From: Gracilaria gracilis
Lineage: Eukaryota; Rhodophyta; Florideophyceae; Gracilariales; Gracilariaceae
Direction: 5' to 3'
DNA length: 64,000 nucleotides
NCBI GenBank assembly: GCA_030374805.1
Contig: JARGSG010000224.1
Location: 806,001 to 870,000, forward strand
The position numbers and the translations under genes were made by a program. This document shows, one piece after another, positions 10,689 to 21,448 of this stretch; position 1 is the stretch's first letter, and each line of letters begins with the position of its first letter. A model generated the notes under the pieces. The model saw nothing but the letters and a program-made list of their open reading frames with translations, did not search any database and was not told the DNA's origin.

Positions 10689-12470
10689 CTAGATACGGAT
10701 TGCGCGTCATCGCTGGCATTCCCAACATGATTGAGCCGCCGGTTACGTGGATGCTTAGGTTCTAAGCCCGTTTCCACAAGCTTGTGTTACAACGGTACTG
10801 TTTGTGATAACGGCGGCAATCTCTGGCGGGAGGTCCTCAACTTGCTTCTTGGCATCGCAGTTTCCCTGCCAATCATCGGTTGCCTGTCGTCAAAAGTCGA
10901 GCGTGGCAGAGTAGCTAACATCTCATTCATTATTAATGCTTGTTGAAGTAAACTAATGGTCGGGACAATCATTTTGAGGAGTTACAGCACAAGGCTACCT
11001 GATTACTCGGTGTTCGGATCTTATTGGTGCCGTTGTGCCTCAGGGTCTAGGAAGAAGAACAGGTAAATTCTTCATCTCGAAACACTAAATGATTGGTACC
11101 AACGGTACATATTTCCGCTGTACCTGCAGTTGTTGTTTGTGCAAAACGCGTACGTTGATTCCTCGTACCGTTAGTACCCATGGTTTGCTAAGGTGTCAGA
11201 TCATCTGACAACCTAATGCCTCTATCAACACCTAAAACAAATGAACCTGGCTGCTCGCCTGGCGAAGCATCACTAGCATCATTCGTACAGTATTGATTTC
11301 TTGCTGCTCAGTCATCGAGTTGCAGTTACAGTATTGGCTGCACGTGAGTCTCGTGCTCAATGAGTTGAGTCCGTTAACGAATACCAGGCAGCACATATGC
11401 TTGGTAATTGCTCGTGGCGAAGAGCAGAACTTTGACCGTGTTGCTTTCACCTGTGTCGAAGACGCAGAGCATCTATGCATAGAATGCATGTGCCAAAGAG
11501 GTTGGCAACCCATTACATGTATCTATCCAGATCAAAACTTTTCTAGAAATTAATTTTTGCGAACATTTTAGCAAATTATTTACATCAGAAATGCATTGCA
11601 TTGTGCATTGCACGGTGCAGGACTGTCCAGAAGAAATCAAGTGACAACATAAATCAAAAGTTCAGAAGGGTCAAGCTTCTGACCAGAGCTGGGCTCTGGG
11701 AGCCTCTCTCCTCTCAAGTCAACGTTCCGTTTCTGGTAGGCAGAATCTATGACAAAGGGGGCGGCAGAGGTTGCGTAAGCTTCTGAGATGATCGTAGCAA
11801 AAGCCAGCCTCATTGCCGCATCGCCAGGGAATCCGTTGCATTGTGCACTGGCATGCCACGAGAACAATCCTATGGCACCTGCGCCGCGGAAGCGCCCAGG
11901 TGATGTCATGCGGCATGTTACAGGAGGCCACTTGGCAAATGATAGCTGCCGACAAGATTTCATAGACATGGCCAATTTCTATGAAACCATGAGAAGCTAA
12001 GGGATCTTCTCCCTGCAACGGCCACGTAAAGAGAGCTGCGGAAACGGTCCGCTCATTCCGTCCACTCCTTTCGTCGGAGACCGCCGGCGTAGACTTTACA
12101 CATGTGCAAAGTGAAAGGTTCTCGCCGAGAAGCATCGCTGATGAGCCACGTCTTGTATCAATGGCGACGCTGCTATCACGTTACACCACCACCTCGCATT
12201 TCTCTGCTCCAGTGATACAAACGTTCGCCAGCGTAACGCTAGTAGCAAAATCACATCATGTCCGGCTCCCTGGCAGCTCTCACGTTCCCACATCGCTTTC
12301 GAGCATTGACAAATCCACAGATTTCGGCTGTGTTCCGTTCGGCAGAGCTCCCCCCTTGAGCTCTAACGATATATGACAACTGCTTCCGAAGCCACTCCTA
12401 ACCGCGTTTACCATTGGCGTCATCACAGCTTATTCATCTACTTGTATTCGCTGCGCTGTTGGAAAGCCCC
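10689..12470. other. Gene-poor region
   Basis: About 1.8 kb without a supported gene. Short open frames exist (for example plus 11293-11553 and plus 11788-12000), but they show no domains and have mixed coding quality. The DNA is more AT-rich than the flanking genes. Confidence 0.45.
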
Positions 12471-13538
12471 ATGCAAACCCTGACAATTCTTTGTCTGCTG
12501 TGCGTTTCTACATTCACTCACGCATGGTCGGAAAGTTTGCGTGATGCGAATACGCTCTCATCTCGTATTCAAACACGAGCCTCTTATCCTGATGACATCA
12601 CCGGAAAGTGGAGTTTCGCATATAGTCAGAACTCGTCCCTATGTCCCCAGAATATAGAGCATCTAAGCTGGGACCGCTACCAGCAAGGCCCCTTCCGCGT
12701 CGAGCATGAGGAAATTCTGCATGATGGCGTCCGTTGCAATGACACTAAACTTGGTTACTACGGCCGACTCCGCTTCTACCACGGCACAACCCTGAGCGCT
12801 ATCTTCAATAACCTCACCAAGAAGGAAGTCGACCCAGGCCAATTCGTGGTCAACTACACTGGCAAGTATTACATCACCGACAGAATGCTATACATTCTTA
12901 ACAGCACGGGTCCAAACATCGATGCAAGGTGGGTGGCGGACACACGACGAGAACCATATTTGGTCGGATATGAATCAGCTCACAGGGTTTGTAATGGAAA
13001 AGTTCTTTTCCCACGAGGATCAACTGCCTTCATCATCAAACCATCTGAGGAGGACATCACCATACCGAGAATAGACTTTACGTTCGAGGCTGACACGAAG
13101 TGGCTTATCATGGTCCCGCTGTATAAAGGGATTTCCTGTGTGTACAGGTTTGGGGATGGCGATGTGGAGCATGACTCGACTCAGTTTGAAGGTTCTTCAG
13201 AAAATGAGCTGGAAGCCTCTAGGAGAGGGAAAGAGTGTTTTCCAGCTAGCGCATCAGTTCGCATGCGTGACGGCGGAAGGCGTAAGATGCGAGACATCGC
13301 TGTTGGGGACGAGATCTACGTCGGAAATGGCTTGTTCTCGCCTGTCTTCATGTTCACTCACCGGCTGCCATATGTGCTATCGCGTTTTGTACGCTTTCAG
13401 CTTGATTCAGGGGATAATCTGGCGGTTAGTCCGAATCATTATGTTTACGCTGACGGTCAACTGGTGACTGCCCAATCTGTTAAACTGGGACAAGAAATGG
13501 TTCTTGGAAATGGTTCACTACTGTCATTCAGTCCATAG
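12471..13538 (+). CDS. Secreted protein with C-terminal Hint (hedgehog/intein) domain, first part; frame breaks inside Hint
   Basis: The frame starts at ATG 12471 with a signal peptide (MQTLTILCLLCVSTFTHA). About 235 residues of an unrecognised Cys-poor extracellular domain follow, with several N-glycosylation sequons (NSS, NNLT, NYTG, NST). A Hint domain then begins at Cys256 (CFPASASVRMRDGGRRKM, VGDEI, SPNHYVYADG). Hint domains of this type autoprocess in hedgehog proteins, using the first Cys and the downstream T-x-x-H and C-terminal motifs. The frame ends at a TAG at 13536-13538 in mid-domain, while the expected remainder follows in another frame (next entry). The open frame begins earlier at a TTG (12414), but the ATG with a signal peptide is the better start. 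Confidence 0.72.
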   Translation: MQTLTILCLLCVSTFTHAWSESLRDANTLSSRIQTRASYPDDITGKWSFAYSQNSSLCPQNIEHLSWDRYQQGPFRVEHEEILHDGVRCNDTKLGYYGRLRFYHGTTLSAIFNNLTKKEVDPGQFVVNYTGKYYITDRMLYILNSTGPNIDARWVADTRREPYLVGYESAHRVCNGKVLFPRGSTAFIIKPSEEDITIPRIDFTFEADTKWLIMVPLYKGISCVYRFGDGDVEHDSTQFEGSSENELEASRRGKECFPASASVRMRDGGRRKMRDIAVGDEIYVGNGLFSPVFMFTHRLPYVLSRFVRFQLDSGDNLAVSPNHYVYADGQLVTAQSVKLGQEMVLGNGSLLSFSP

Positions 13539-13756
13539 ATTGGATTCACGATGTAGGCTTATTCAATCCTCAAACGACACATGGTGACGTTGTGGTTAAC
13601 AACGTTCTCGTGAGTACGTATACGAAAGCAGTAGAACCATTTTTGGCTCATGGTTTATTGTCTCCATTGCGGGCCTGGTACAGTCTGGTCTCTGAATTGA
13701 GCAGATTCGGTGTTCTTCGGCATCTTCAAGTCTTGAGAAGCATTCAAGTTTGGTAA
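13509..13756 (+). pseudogene. Displaced C-terminal part of the Hint domain
   Basis: In the frame one base back from the main reading frame, the sequence reads TVIQSIDWIHDVGLFNPQTT, then HGDVVVNNVLVSTYTKAVEP, and continues to a TAA at 13754-13756. This is the canonical end of a hedgehog-type Hint domain (G-x-F-x-P-x-T-x-x-G-x-I-V-V-x-x-V-x-x-S). The break lies between 13500 and 13531. A GT-AG excision of bases 13500-13531 (32 nt) would also restore the frame, but it would remove a conserved L-G-N-G turn, so a small indel is the better explanation. It could be a real inactivating mutation or an assembly error. Confidence 0.7.
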
Positions 13757-13849
13757 GGGAGTCCATCTTAATGAGAGCACAGGCGAGAAATATGGGGTCA
13801 GTTGCTTAACATAATCTACTTGCACTTCATCTGCATGGAAGTCCATATG

Positions 13850-14265
13850 TTTTATATGTTGGAATGCACATGCCGCTGCACATTCTTGGTGTTTATAATT
13901 CAGTACAGAGTTCAGAGTTCGCTCAAACCTTTCAGTCTGCGTGGGCTTGTTTATACTACTACACGCGTTGGTGTCATTGGGCAAATACGTACGATCATTC
14001 TTTTCCTTTGTACAGACTCGTGCCACCCGGGACACTGTACGACTTTGATCATTATATTCTTCGATGCCCAAATGAGGACCAAGTCAAGAAGAATGTGTCT
14101 ACCACCTTCTGGAGAACGTTGTGGTTCATCGGTTGCGGAAATCATTAGCAAATGATAGAATGCTAGTTTGTCTGGTGAGAGAGCGTTTCTTTGGACAGAA
14201 ACGCTCTGCAATAACTGGCAATTGAACTAGTGTACCCGCGACAGAGAGAAAGGGAGACAAGTGGG
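13850..14265 (+). mobile_element. LINE relic: C-terminal tip plus 3' hairpin and GA-rich tail
   Basis: The plus strand reads GTLYDFDHYILRCPNEDQVK (about 14028-14087), which resembles the Cys/His-rich end of non-LTR reverse transcriptases (E/D-x-x-x-H-x-L-x-x-C-P). It is followed at 14178-14210 by a hairpin (AGAGCGTTTCTTTGGACAGAAACGCTCT) and then by ACAGAGAGAAAGGGAGA. The hairpin, spacer and GA tail match the copy at 14972-15090 on the other strand. A 5'-truncated LINE insertion is inferred. Confidence 0.5.
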
Positions 14266-14968
14266 ATGTGTAACAAGGGATTTGTTTCGGGGAGTAAAGA
14301 AATCAAGTATCTGTTTATCTAGGTGTCCTCTCTCTCGGTGAAAGCGTACAAGGGACAGTTCGGTTCCTGGGCGCAGTCCCAACCGACCCCTACGCCGCGG
14401 AGCTGGTTATTGCGAAAGCAAAACTGGGGTTTGGTGAATGATGTCGCATTTTGTAATAGATTTCTCCACACGTACACAGGTGAGTTGCTCCACACCTCAA
14501 CTCACTTTGACATTGCTTCATAGAATTATGTACAGTATCCCAACCTGGAAAAGGAAGGTGGTGATTGATAAGCACATGACAAGGAATGCTTTTTACCTCT
14601 CCACACCGAAGATCACTGTGTACCACGACAAGGAGAATCCTATATGTAATGGGTCTAAACCCAATTTAAATTTAAAGCCCTCTCCACTTCCTTGAATGCG
14701 CAGCAGAAGATTATCGGTGTTCAACACATTCCTGTGCCGTGTCATAAAGATTTACAAGACGGTTCCATGCCGTATTCTTGCCTTCTTAATTGCTGAATGG
14801 AAGCTCAAAGCCGAGTTAAGTATGAATATCTTCGGCGCAGGAGTTGTCAATTTCAAAAACCAAACCGAAGCAGGGCTTATCTGCAGAGACACGAGCAAAA
14901 TGCGGTGATGACTGCATAAAATGGTGACTCTTAACTCCCGTGGTAGGCGGGCAATGACGGCCCGGGGG

Positions 14969-14971
<3 letters not shown>

Positions 14972-15016
<45 letters not shown>

Positions 15017-15780
15017 ATTTATAGGCACATCTAGCTTAATTACAACTAAATGTAGTGCGTTTCTGGTTAAAGAAGCGCTCTCTCACTAGGAAGGCCAGCA
15101 CTTTCTCAGGCCATTTTCGGATGATATCATTCTCTCTCTTAAAGAAGACCAAAAACCGTAACGGCCATTGCTTAATCATTTCTAACAACGACTTACCTTT
15201 TCTTTCTCTAGTTCTCTGTAGAACCGCGTCGAGCTGCATTGGTTAGAGCGCACCGGAAAAGAACGTGCTCGATGTCTTTCTTCGCGGCAGTTCCACTTCA
15301 CACCGCGTGACCTTTCCGTCAAGGTACGAACTAACCGCATGTAGCGTTGGCACATGGGTAGTCGCGAATTGCGCCAGTGTGACTTCAGACCGCCATGTGT
15401 TGCCCTCTTCCTCCGGATTGTCTATGGCGAAGACCAACCTACTCTCTCCTTTCTGCTTCAGCTAAGTTTTTACGTCATTGAAATCCGCCGGGACTTCCAT
15501 TGGGAGCGCAAGGGAAATCTTCAAACCTGACTTTGCGAGTTGGTCTACACGTTCGTTCTGAGACACACCACAATAACTTGGGATCCACAACTAGACTTGG
15601 CTACATAAACGCCGCGAGTGATGAATCTGGCAGAGCTCCGCCAGATGCCACACATGATCGCCTTCTATGATACGTCTAGATGGGACTATCGCATTACAGG
15701 ATACGTATGCTCTTTAGCATTCCGTACATGTTGTCCGGGAATCCTCCCTGATCAGCTAAAACTTGAGAGAAGTGTTATCT
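14972..15780 (-). mobile_element. LINE relic: RNase H and Cys/His tip, 3' hairpin, (GA)n tail
   Basis: On the minus strand, 15610 down to 15475 reads WIPSYCGVSQNERVDQLAKS, the signature end of a type I RNase H domain in non-LTR retrotransposons (W-[IV]-P-x-H/Y-x-G-x-x-x-N-E-x-x-D-x-x-A). After a frame change, DIEHVLFRCALTNAAR (about 15275-15225) matches the terminal zinc-binding motif. A stop at 15208-15210 ends the frame. Further 3' come a hairpin (GCGCTTCTTTAACCAGAAACGC), TTGTAATTAAGC and a ~42-base (GA)n run (plus-strand TC at 14972-15013). No reverse transcriptase domain is seen upstream, so the copy is 5'-truncated and frame-broken. Confidence 0.72.
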
Positions 15781-16294
15781 TCCAAGGTTCTTGACAGGTG
15801 AGCCTCCTCGCGTCAAAAATGCCGCCATTGGTACAACGGACACTCCTCCAACTGCCTTCGTACAACGAAGACGGGTCCTCGTCATCATGAAGAATCCGGC
15901 TTCTTCTTTCTCTGTAAGCCCTACTTCTGCATGGTGCATTGCATGCTAAAGAGCAGCAGTCCTCAATCGAAATTAAGAGCACGACCCTGCCTCTACCAAG
16001 GGTAACACGAAGACCAACAAACCATCTTCGCTGTCTGTACCTCAAAGGCTATGTAATCAAATACACTTGTTACAATCGCGTTTACTTCAATCAGAACTGG
16101 AAATACCTCCAAAGTAGAAACACTCATACTTCAGAATCACAGAATCCTCATGTTCGTCAGATTCCAATCATTGACTGTCCTAGTTTTCAGTTGTCGCATA
16201 TACCAAGCATAGTTCTGGAAAGAAGAAGCCTCTCGTCGACGCATCGCGTCTTATTCAGCAAACCCCCTCAACACTTCATTACGCACTTAACAAA

Positions 16295-17337
16295 ATGGTT
16301 GTAATTCCTCTAAAAGCTCAGTTTGTAAGCCTGATCATCACTATTGTTCTAGTCATCTCCGAATTTTTGACCCATCAGTTTCTCATGGCCACAAGCTCAT
16401 TTTCTGAAAGTCGACGTCTTCGGAGAGGGGAACATATTCGAATCCGGAACCATTTGATTCGGTCTCATCTAATCGCACTACTCTCTGTGCTAATGTTCGT
16501 CGCTCTCGAAGTTGTTGTCTCCAATTTCAGTGACCCGATACAGACTCCAGTTTTGCAACGACAGAGCTGTTTTGTCGTCGATGGTCTGAACAAAGTACGA
16601 GGACGCCAAGATTTGGATGCCAGAGTGGATGTTATTGAGTCACAGTGTGCCTCGGCCGACAAAACCTCTTTTATTCAGATGGCAGCGAATTTGAGCAGAA
16701 CTTCAAGTGCGATCAGCTGCTCTCAGGTACCCCTTTTCAAGGTTCAGTTTGCTTGGCTCGCAGAACCTGTGTTTCTTTCTGGTGCAGGGGGAGTTTTAGA
16801 ATGCGAGAGCGATTCTGTATGCTTGTTGTTAAGCAACAGAATCTTACGTTCTTCTCTGTACCAATCCCTAAGAATCAAGAAAGATTTGCCACTGATCCCG
16901 AATTTGAAACTCTTTTCTCTCCTACGGAGGTGTTTTATGACACACAGCCGTTTTTGAGAGATATTGCCAAACGTGCCCTAAAGGCCTTGTCAAACCCCGA
17001 GGGCCCGGCCCCAATTTCGGACCCCTATGAGTTGCGAAGGCGTATGTTTTCGGGGACGAGACAAGATGAATGTGAGTTTGATGTCGACAAGAAGGACGAG
17101 ACTGTTATCGCTACCGCAGTTCTAGCTTTAATCGTTTCTGTTTTCGTCATTTCTGGTTTGTGTTATTTCAGTTGCTTGGGATTCTGGAAGAAGCGATTCG
17201 CCCATCTAAGTGATCCTATCCAATTGGCATCACGGACGTTCAGACCTGGCGATGAAGAACACGTCGTCATCAAAGATCCTATAGTGAAGACTAGGCAGGC
17301 TGAAGACGGTTTCGTTTTCGTAGTATTTGACTCATAA
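16295..17337 (+). CDS. Unknown two-pass membrane protein; frame changes around 16726-16850
   Basis: ATG 16295 opens a frame with two N-terminal hydrophobic stretches (LIITIVLVISEFL; LIALLSVLMFVALEVVV), then an extracellular-type segment with paired Cys and an NLS sequon. After about 16826 the coding signal moves to another frame (NLTFFSVPIPKNQERFATDP, then TPTEV-like and RRMFSGTRQDE). That frame ends with a transmembrane helix (ATAVLALIVSVFVISGLCYF) and a short cytosolic tail, with a stop at 17337. A GT-AG intron from 16726 (CAG|GTACCC) to about 16848 (AACAG|AATC) joins the frames cleanly. A one-base slip near 16826 is the alternative, because the proposed intron itself reads like protein. 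No family is recognised. Confidence 0.5.
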
Positions 17338-17595
17338 CCAGAAACCAAACATCTTTACCAACATTTTCTTCGTCCTACATCCGTTCTTAAGCTTATCTTT
17401 TAAAGTCGCGTGGGGTTTGGTTGAGATTCGTCTACCATCAGCATCTTTTTAGTGGGTGAAATACGGCTTTCTTTGTTGTCAAAGCCAAGTAAATATTTTT
17501 CTTCATCATCATGGACTTCAATCTTATATGTATGGCTTATATCCATTCTTATATATTCAATTGAAATGCAAACCTCACTGTGATAGATTTAAGGG

Positions 17596-17682
17596 GGTGG
17601 CCTTGGCAGGACTCGAACCCGGAGTAATGGTTGTTGTCAAGAAATCTACACAGGGTTGCTTATTAGCTCAGCTATGGCCGCT
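17596..17682 (-). ncRNA. tRNA-like sequence (degenerate tRNA or SINE head)
   Basis: On the minus strand there is a Pol III A-box-like TAGCTGAGCTAATAAGC and, about 45 bases on, a perfect B box (GGGTTCGAGTCC). The ends (GGCCA... and ...GGCCACC) can form part of an acceptor stem. The anticodon stem does not fold and the acceptor has mismatches, so this is not a functional standard tRNA. It is either a tRNA pseudogene or the head of a tRNA-derived SINE. Confidence 0.4.
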
Positions 17683-18293
17683 CATGTGCTTGCCACGGGT
17701 AGTGTTTCCGGAGATGCTGCTGCGCACGGGTAGTTTCTCCAACCTACGGCTCGGACAGGTGCACTCCTCAAAGTAGGAAGGTATGGTTTCAGCCTAATAC
17801 TGTGGTTGTGTGGATGTGATACTTTTTGTTAAGTCGGTTCTTTTCCTAGAAGAGCAAAGGTGTACACTGATATTCCCATGCACGCGGGAGAGGATGTACT
17901 TGGAGCTGGAGTTTGTCTGGAAGCATGATCTGTGCCACGCCGCCGTAGACCACCATATCCTGTATGAGTCCAGCCTGCTGTCCTATCGTCGTCATCCGCG
18001 TATTCGCCGCCTCGTTGCTTTCTAAGTCCCCCAAACATCCCAGAAAATGAAGATTGATATGACAGACCTTTACGTCGGAGAGAAATAAATCATAAGTGTC
18101 GCAGAGTTCTATGAGTTTGTGTAATTATACATTACACGTAAAGCTGAAGACTGCAATAGCGGCCTTCGCGAGCACTCGTTGTTGTTCTTCATCATTAATG
18201 AAAGCGTGACGGCCAGGATTAACCGCTCCTTTGAAAAAGAACTCTTGACACAAATGCGCATCTATATTAACGCCTATTATTGTTGATGCATAG

Positions 18294-18827
18294 TTAGCCC
18301 CTTCGCCTGAATATTAAATCATCATTTGTCCCTCGACACACCGTCTTCCACGGGAAAGAGATAATCGTGGGTTGTTCTCCTGGTTCAATCCGACAAATTC
18401 CGGCGAAGTTATTATTCAGTTCCATGATACAATATGGACGTCCAGAATGCGGATTTGTGTCCACGATGCGTCGTTCCTCATCAGAAAGCATGGATTGCTC
18501 AGGAGAACTATATATATTCATGCCGGTGAAATTCACAATGGATCTCGAAATGTAATGGTGCTTGTAGATTTGCAGCTTGATTCCGGTTCTTGAACCATTG
18601 AAATCGTACCTGTTGCTCATGTAGGCTTTCAGGAAGGAGGTGAAGCGGTTGTCTCGGACGTACCATAGTGCGCTGTGGGTGCAGAACGCACGGCTTCCAC
18701 AATCGGTAAAACAGCCCTCGTGGCCGCAGATAATGTCAAACAGTCCGTACTGGTACGAATGAGAGAAGGGAATGGTGACGAGGGCTATAATCAAGAGGAG
18801 AAAGTGTTTCATGGATACAGTAGCCAT
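18294..18827 (-). CDS. Small secreted Cys-containing protein, unknown
   Basis: A 177-residue frame starts at ATG 18827 (MATVS) or, with a cleaner signal peptide, at ATG 18812 (MKHFLLLIIALVTIPFSHS). The mature part begins YQYGLFDIICGHEGCFTDCG and holds eight or so Cys residues and sequons NGS and NFTG, consistent with a disulfide-bonded, glycosylated extracellular protein. No known family is recognised. It lies alone in a gene-poor stretch, and the next minus-strand neighbour is distant. Confidence 0.5.
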   Translation of the reverse strand: MATVSMKHFLLLIIALVTIPFSHSYQYGLFDIICGHEGCFTDCGSRAFCTHSALWYVRDNRFTSFLKAYMSNRYDFNGSRTGIKLQIYKHHYISRSIVNFTGMNIYSSPEQSMLSDEERRIVDTNPHSGRPYCIMELNNNFAGICRIEPGEQPTIISFPWKTVCRGTNDDLIFRRRG

Positions 18828-19627
18828 ATTTGGTGGGGAAGAGGGTTGTGGATAGTTCTTTTCTGTCGGGATGAAGGAAAGAGCAATGGAGGAAAGGTTT
18901 GAGGGTGATCAAGTGTGAATGCAAGTGTTCTGGGGAAGGGGTTGTACTTAAAGTGTTTTGTGGTAGTGGTTCACAAAATGGGATGAGTGATAACATTCGA
19001 AGAGTTGTCTTGGATTTGAGCAATGGGGAATGAATTGGTGCCAACAAGTACCTACCGTGTAAATAAGGGAGCAACGACAGGATGAATGGGTCCTCAGGGA
19101 CACCAAATTGACACCCAAGAACGAAGTTGCTGAAGTGATATGTTCAGATGTATGTGAGGGCTCAATATCTCGCCGGTATATGGCCGGATGGAAATGATAG
19201 CTTGCATGGTCATGGCGGTGATGTACGTTTGAGCATCCGTATCTGCTAAGTTTTGTGTTGAATTTGTACCGTATTCGTCTGCTGATTATCATAACTTGAC
19301 TTGTTGTCCACAAAGATTAGTGTGATGACATAATAGCAAAGTCTAGAGCTGAGCTGAGCTTCTGCAACGTAGTAATGGACAAGCATTTTGAACCAATTAC
19401 AGGTTATTGATCTGTGCTTTGTAATGCCAACGAGGAATGCTGCGTGCTCATCGGAGCAAGTTCCATGGGAGGATGGTGAAAGCCTTACCGCACGAGGCGT
19501 AATGTTGGTAAAGTTTAAATGGTAAACGGTTGTGCCTCCGCTTGGATCCTAACAGTTTCCAAGGATCACATGGTAGCGCACATGCAGTGCGAGCGTTAAT
19601 AATAACAAGATTTCCTAACAAGCGCAA
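18828..19627. other. Intergenic, no gene seen
   Basis: No supported gene. The right end marks the jump from roughly half GC to the very GC-rich block that extends to about 40.9 kb. Confidence 0.45.
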
Positions 19628-19906
19628 ATGCGCGCGCCACGGACAAACATTGCTGCAAAAAAATTGCGTTTGCCGCTGCACAGCCAAAACTTTCTGAGGC
19701 GCAACAGCTCCTCCGCCACCGTACAATGCGCAGATCGCTCACCTCACGGCGCGCACGCGCAATGGCACATGGGCGCCATACGCGCCCGCCTCCCCCGCGC
19801 CTCTACCCTCCTCCCACCCCCCCCCCACCCCCCGCCACCAGCGCTGCCACCTCCGTCCCGCCGCCCATCTCGCCTCCCCCGCCCGCTAACAGCAACGCAT
19901 CGCGTA

Positions 19907-21448
19907 ATGCGCCGCGCGCCCGCCTTCGCGCCGTGCGCGCCGCTCGTGGCGCGCCGCCACCGGACGCCTGCCTGCAGGCGCCGCGCGCCGCCGTTCGCAA
20001 TGGCGTCCGGCGACGCGCCGACGCCGACGCCGCCGCCGTCGCCGCCGTCCAGAAATCCGTTCTCCGCGGCGCGCGACTTTCTGTCGGGGCTGCGGCGCGC
20101 GACGGGGCTGGTGGATGACCGCTCCGACGAGCTGTTCGACCTGGACCGCGCGCAGCTGTTCGAGCAACAGGACGAGCCGCCGGAGGTGCTGGTGGTGGGC
20201 GCCACCGGGCAGACGGGGCGCATCATTGTGAGGAAGCTGGTGCTGCGCGGGTACAAGGTGCGTGTGTTGGTGCGAAACCTGTACAGCTCCACTCTGGACC
20301 TGCTGGGCACCGGCGTGTCGTTCGTCAAGGGTAGCCTCGATGACTACGACTCGCTGCTGGAGGCGACCGGCGACGTGGACAAGGTGATCTGCGCGGTGGG
20401 CGCGCGCGAAGACGATGACGCGGAGCGCGTGGAGTATGAGGGCACTTGCAAGTTGATTCGCGCGTTCCATGACGCGCGCGTGCAGTACTATGGGCGGTCG
20501 GAGGCGACCAAACGCACGCTGTTCAACTTTGGACACGAGGAGCATCTGAGCAAGTGGAAGCGCGTGGTGCCGGAACAGGGCGCGGACGGCGCCAGGCCGC
20601 CGCGCGTGAACTTTCAGATCACGGGCGCTAACCGCGTGGCGTTCATGGGGCACGTATATAGCACGTACTCTGGGCTGGCGGAGATCCGCACGGTGCCGGC
20701 GCGCATGAATCTGCGCGGCTATTCCGGGTTCATTCTGCGCTGCATTGGGGACGGCAAGACGTACCTGCTGGTGGTGCGCACGGCGCAGGGCGTGAAGGAG
20801 GGCGTGGAGTACGTGGCGGCGGTGCAGTCGCACAAGAACAAGTGGGAGTCGGTGCGGGTGGCGCTGTCGAGCTTCCGCGCGGTGGACATGAACGACGGCT
20901 CTCGACGACGGGAGGCGGCGGCGTTGGACCGCGGGGACATCCGACAGATGGCGATCCAGTACCGCAAGCCGGCGGTGTCGCCCGAGAAGGACGACGGGCG
21001 GTTCTACCTGGGGGTGGATTACCTCAAGATCTACCGCACGCAGGAGCAGCCGGACTTTGTGCTGGTGTCGTGCGCGTCGGTGACGGCGCGCGACCTGTCG
21101 GCGCTGGACGAGGGCGGGCTGCGCGCGGCGGCCAAGGACGACGTGACGGCGTGGAAGTACCTGGCGGAGCAGCGGCTGCGCAACTCGGGGCTGACGTACT
21201 GCATCGTGAGGCCGGGCAGCTTCACGGAGCAGCCCGGCGGCAACAAGGCCATCATGCTGGAGCAGGACGGCGACGTGAGCGGCGACATCAGCCGCGCGGA
21301 CGTGGCCGAAATCTGCGTGAGCTCGTTGCTGGACCCGCGCGCGTGCAATCTCACCTTCGACGCCTTTGAGTCCATGTACGCGCCGTCCGCCATGCTGCCC
21401 CGCGAGGACGTCAGCTCCATGCTGGGCCGCCTGCGCCCCAACACCTGA
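19907..21448 (+). CDS. HCF173: HCF173-like plastid protein (NAD(P)-binding SDR + CIA30)
   Basis: The frame has an N-terminal Rossmann fold with VVGATGQTGRIIVRKL (G-x-x-G-x-x-G) and CAVGAREDD. Next comes an inserted CIA30 domain (VNFQITGANRVAFMGHVYST, MNLRGYSGFILRCIGDGKTY, WESVRVALSSFRAV). The SDR end then resumes (WKYLAEQRLRNSGLTYCIVRPG, ISRADVAEICVSSLL). This SDR-CIA30-SDR layout is that of plant HCF173, which binds psbA mRNA in plastids and promotes D1 synthesis. I chose ATG 19907 because the longer frame (ATG 19628) runs through a C/T-rich tract like those just upstream of other starts here. The chosen N-terminus (MRRAPAFAPCAP, Arg-rich) looks like a transit peptide. It is intronless. Confidence 0.8.
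   Translation: MRRAPAFAPCAPLVARRHRTPACRRRAPPFAMASGDAPTPTPPPSPPSRNPFSAARDFLSGLRRATGLVDDRSDELFDLDRAQLFEQQDEPPEVLVVGATGQTGRIIVRKLVLRGYKVRVLVRNLYSSTLDLLGTGVSFVKGSLDDYDSLLEATGDVDKVICAVGAREDDDAERVEYEGTCKLIRAFHDARVQYYGRSEATKRTLFNFGHEEHLSKWKRVVPEQGADGARPPRVNFQITGANRVAFMGHVYSTYSGLAEIRTVPARMNLRGYSGFILRCIGDGKTYLLVVRTAQGVKEGVEYVAAVQSHKNKWESVRVALSSFRAVDMNDGSRRREAAALDRGDIRQMAIQYRKPAVSPEKDDGRFYLGVDYLKIYRTQEQPDFVLVSCASVTARDLSALDEGGLRAAAKDDVTAWKYLAEQRLRNSGLTYCIVRPGSFTEQPGGNKAIMLEQDGDVSGDISRADVAEICVSSLLDPRACNLTFDAFESMYAPSAMLPREDVSSMLGRLRPNT

Noticed and set aside
13500-13531. 32-nt GT-AG micro-intron in the Hint gene
   Set aside because: Removing it restores the frame but deletes a conserved turn of the Hint domain; a small indel explains the data better.
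19628-19906. N-terminal extension of the HCF173-like frame from ATG 19628
   Set aside because: It is mostly Pro/Arg translated from a C/T-rich tract like those upstream of neighbouring start codons; ATG 19907 gives a better transit peptide. It remains possible.
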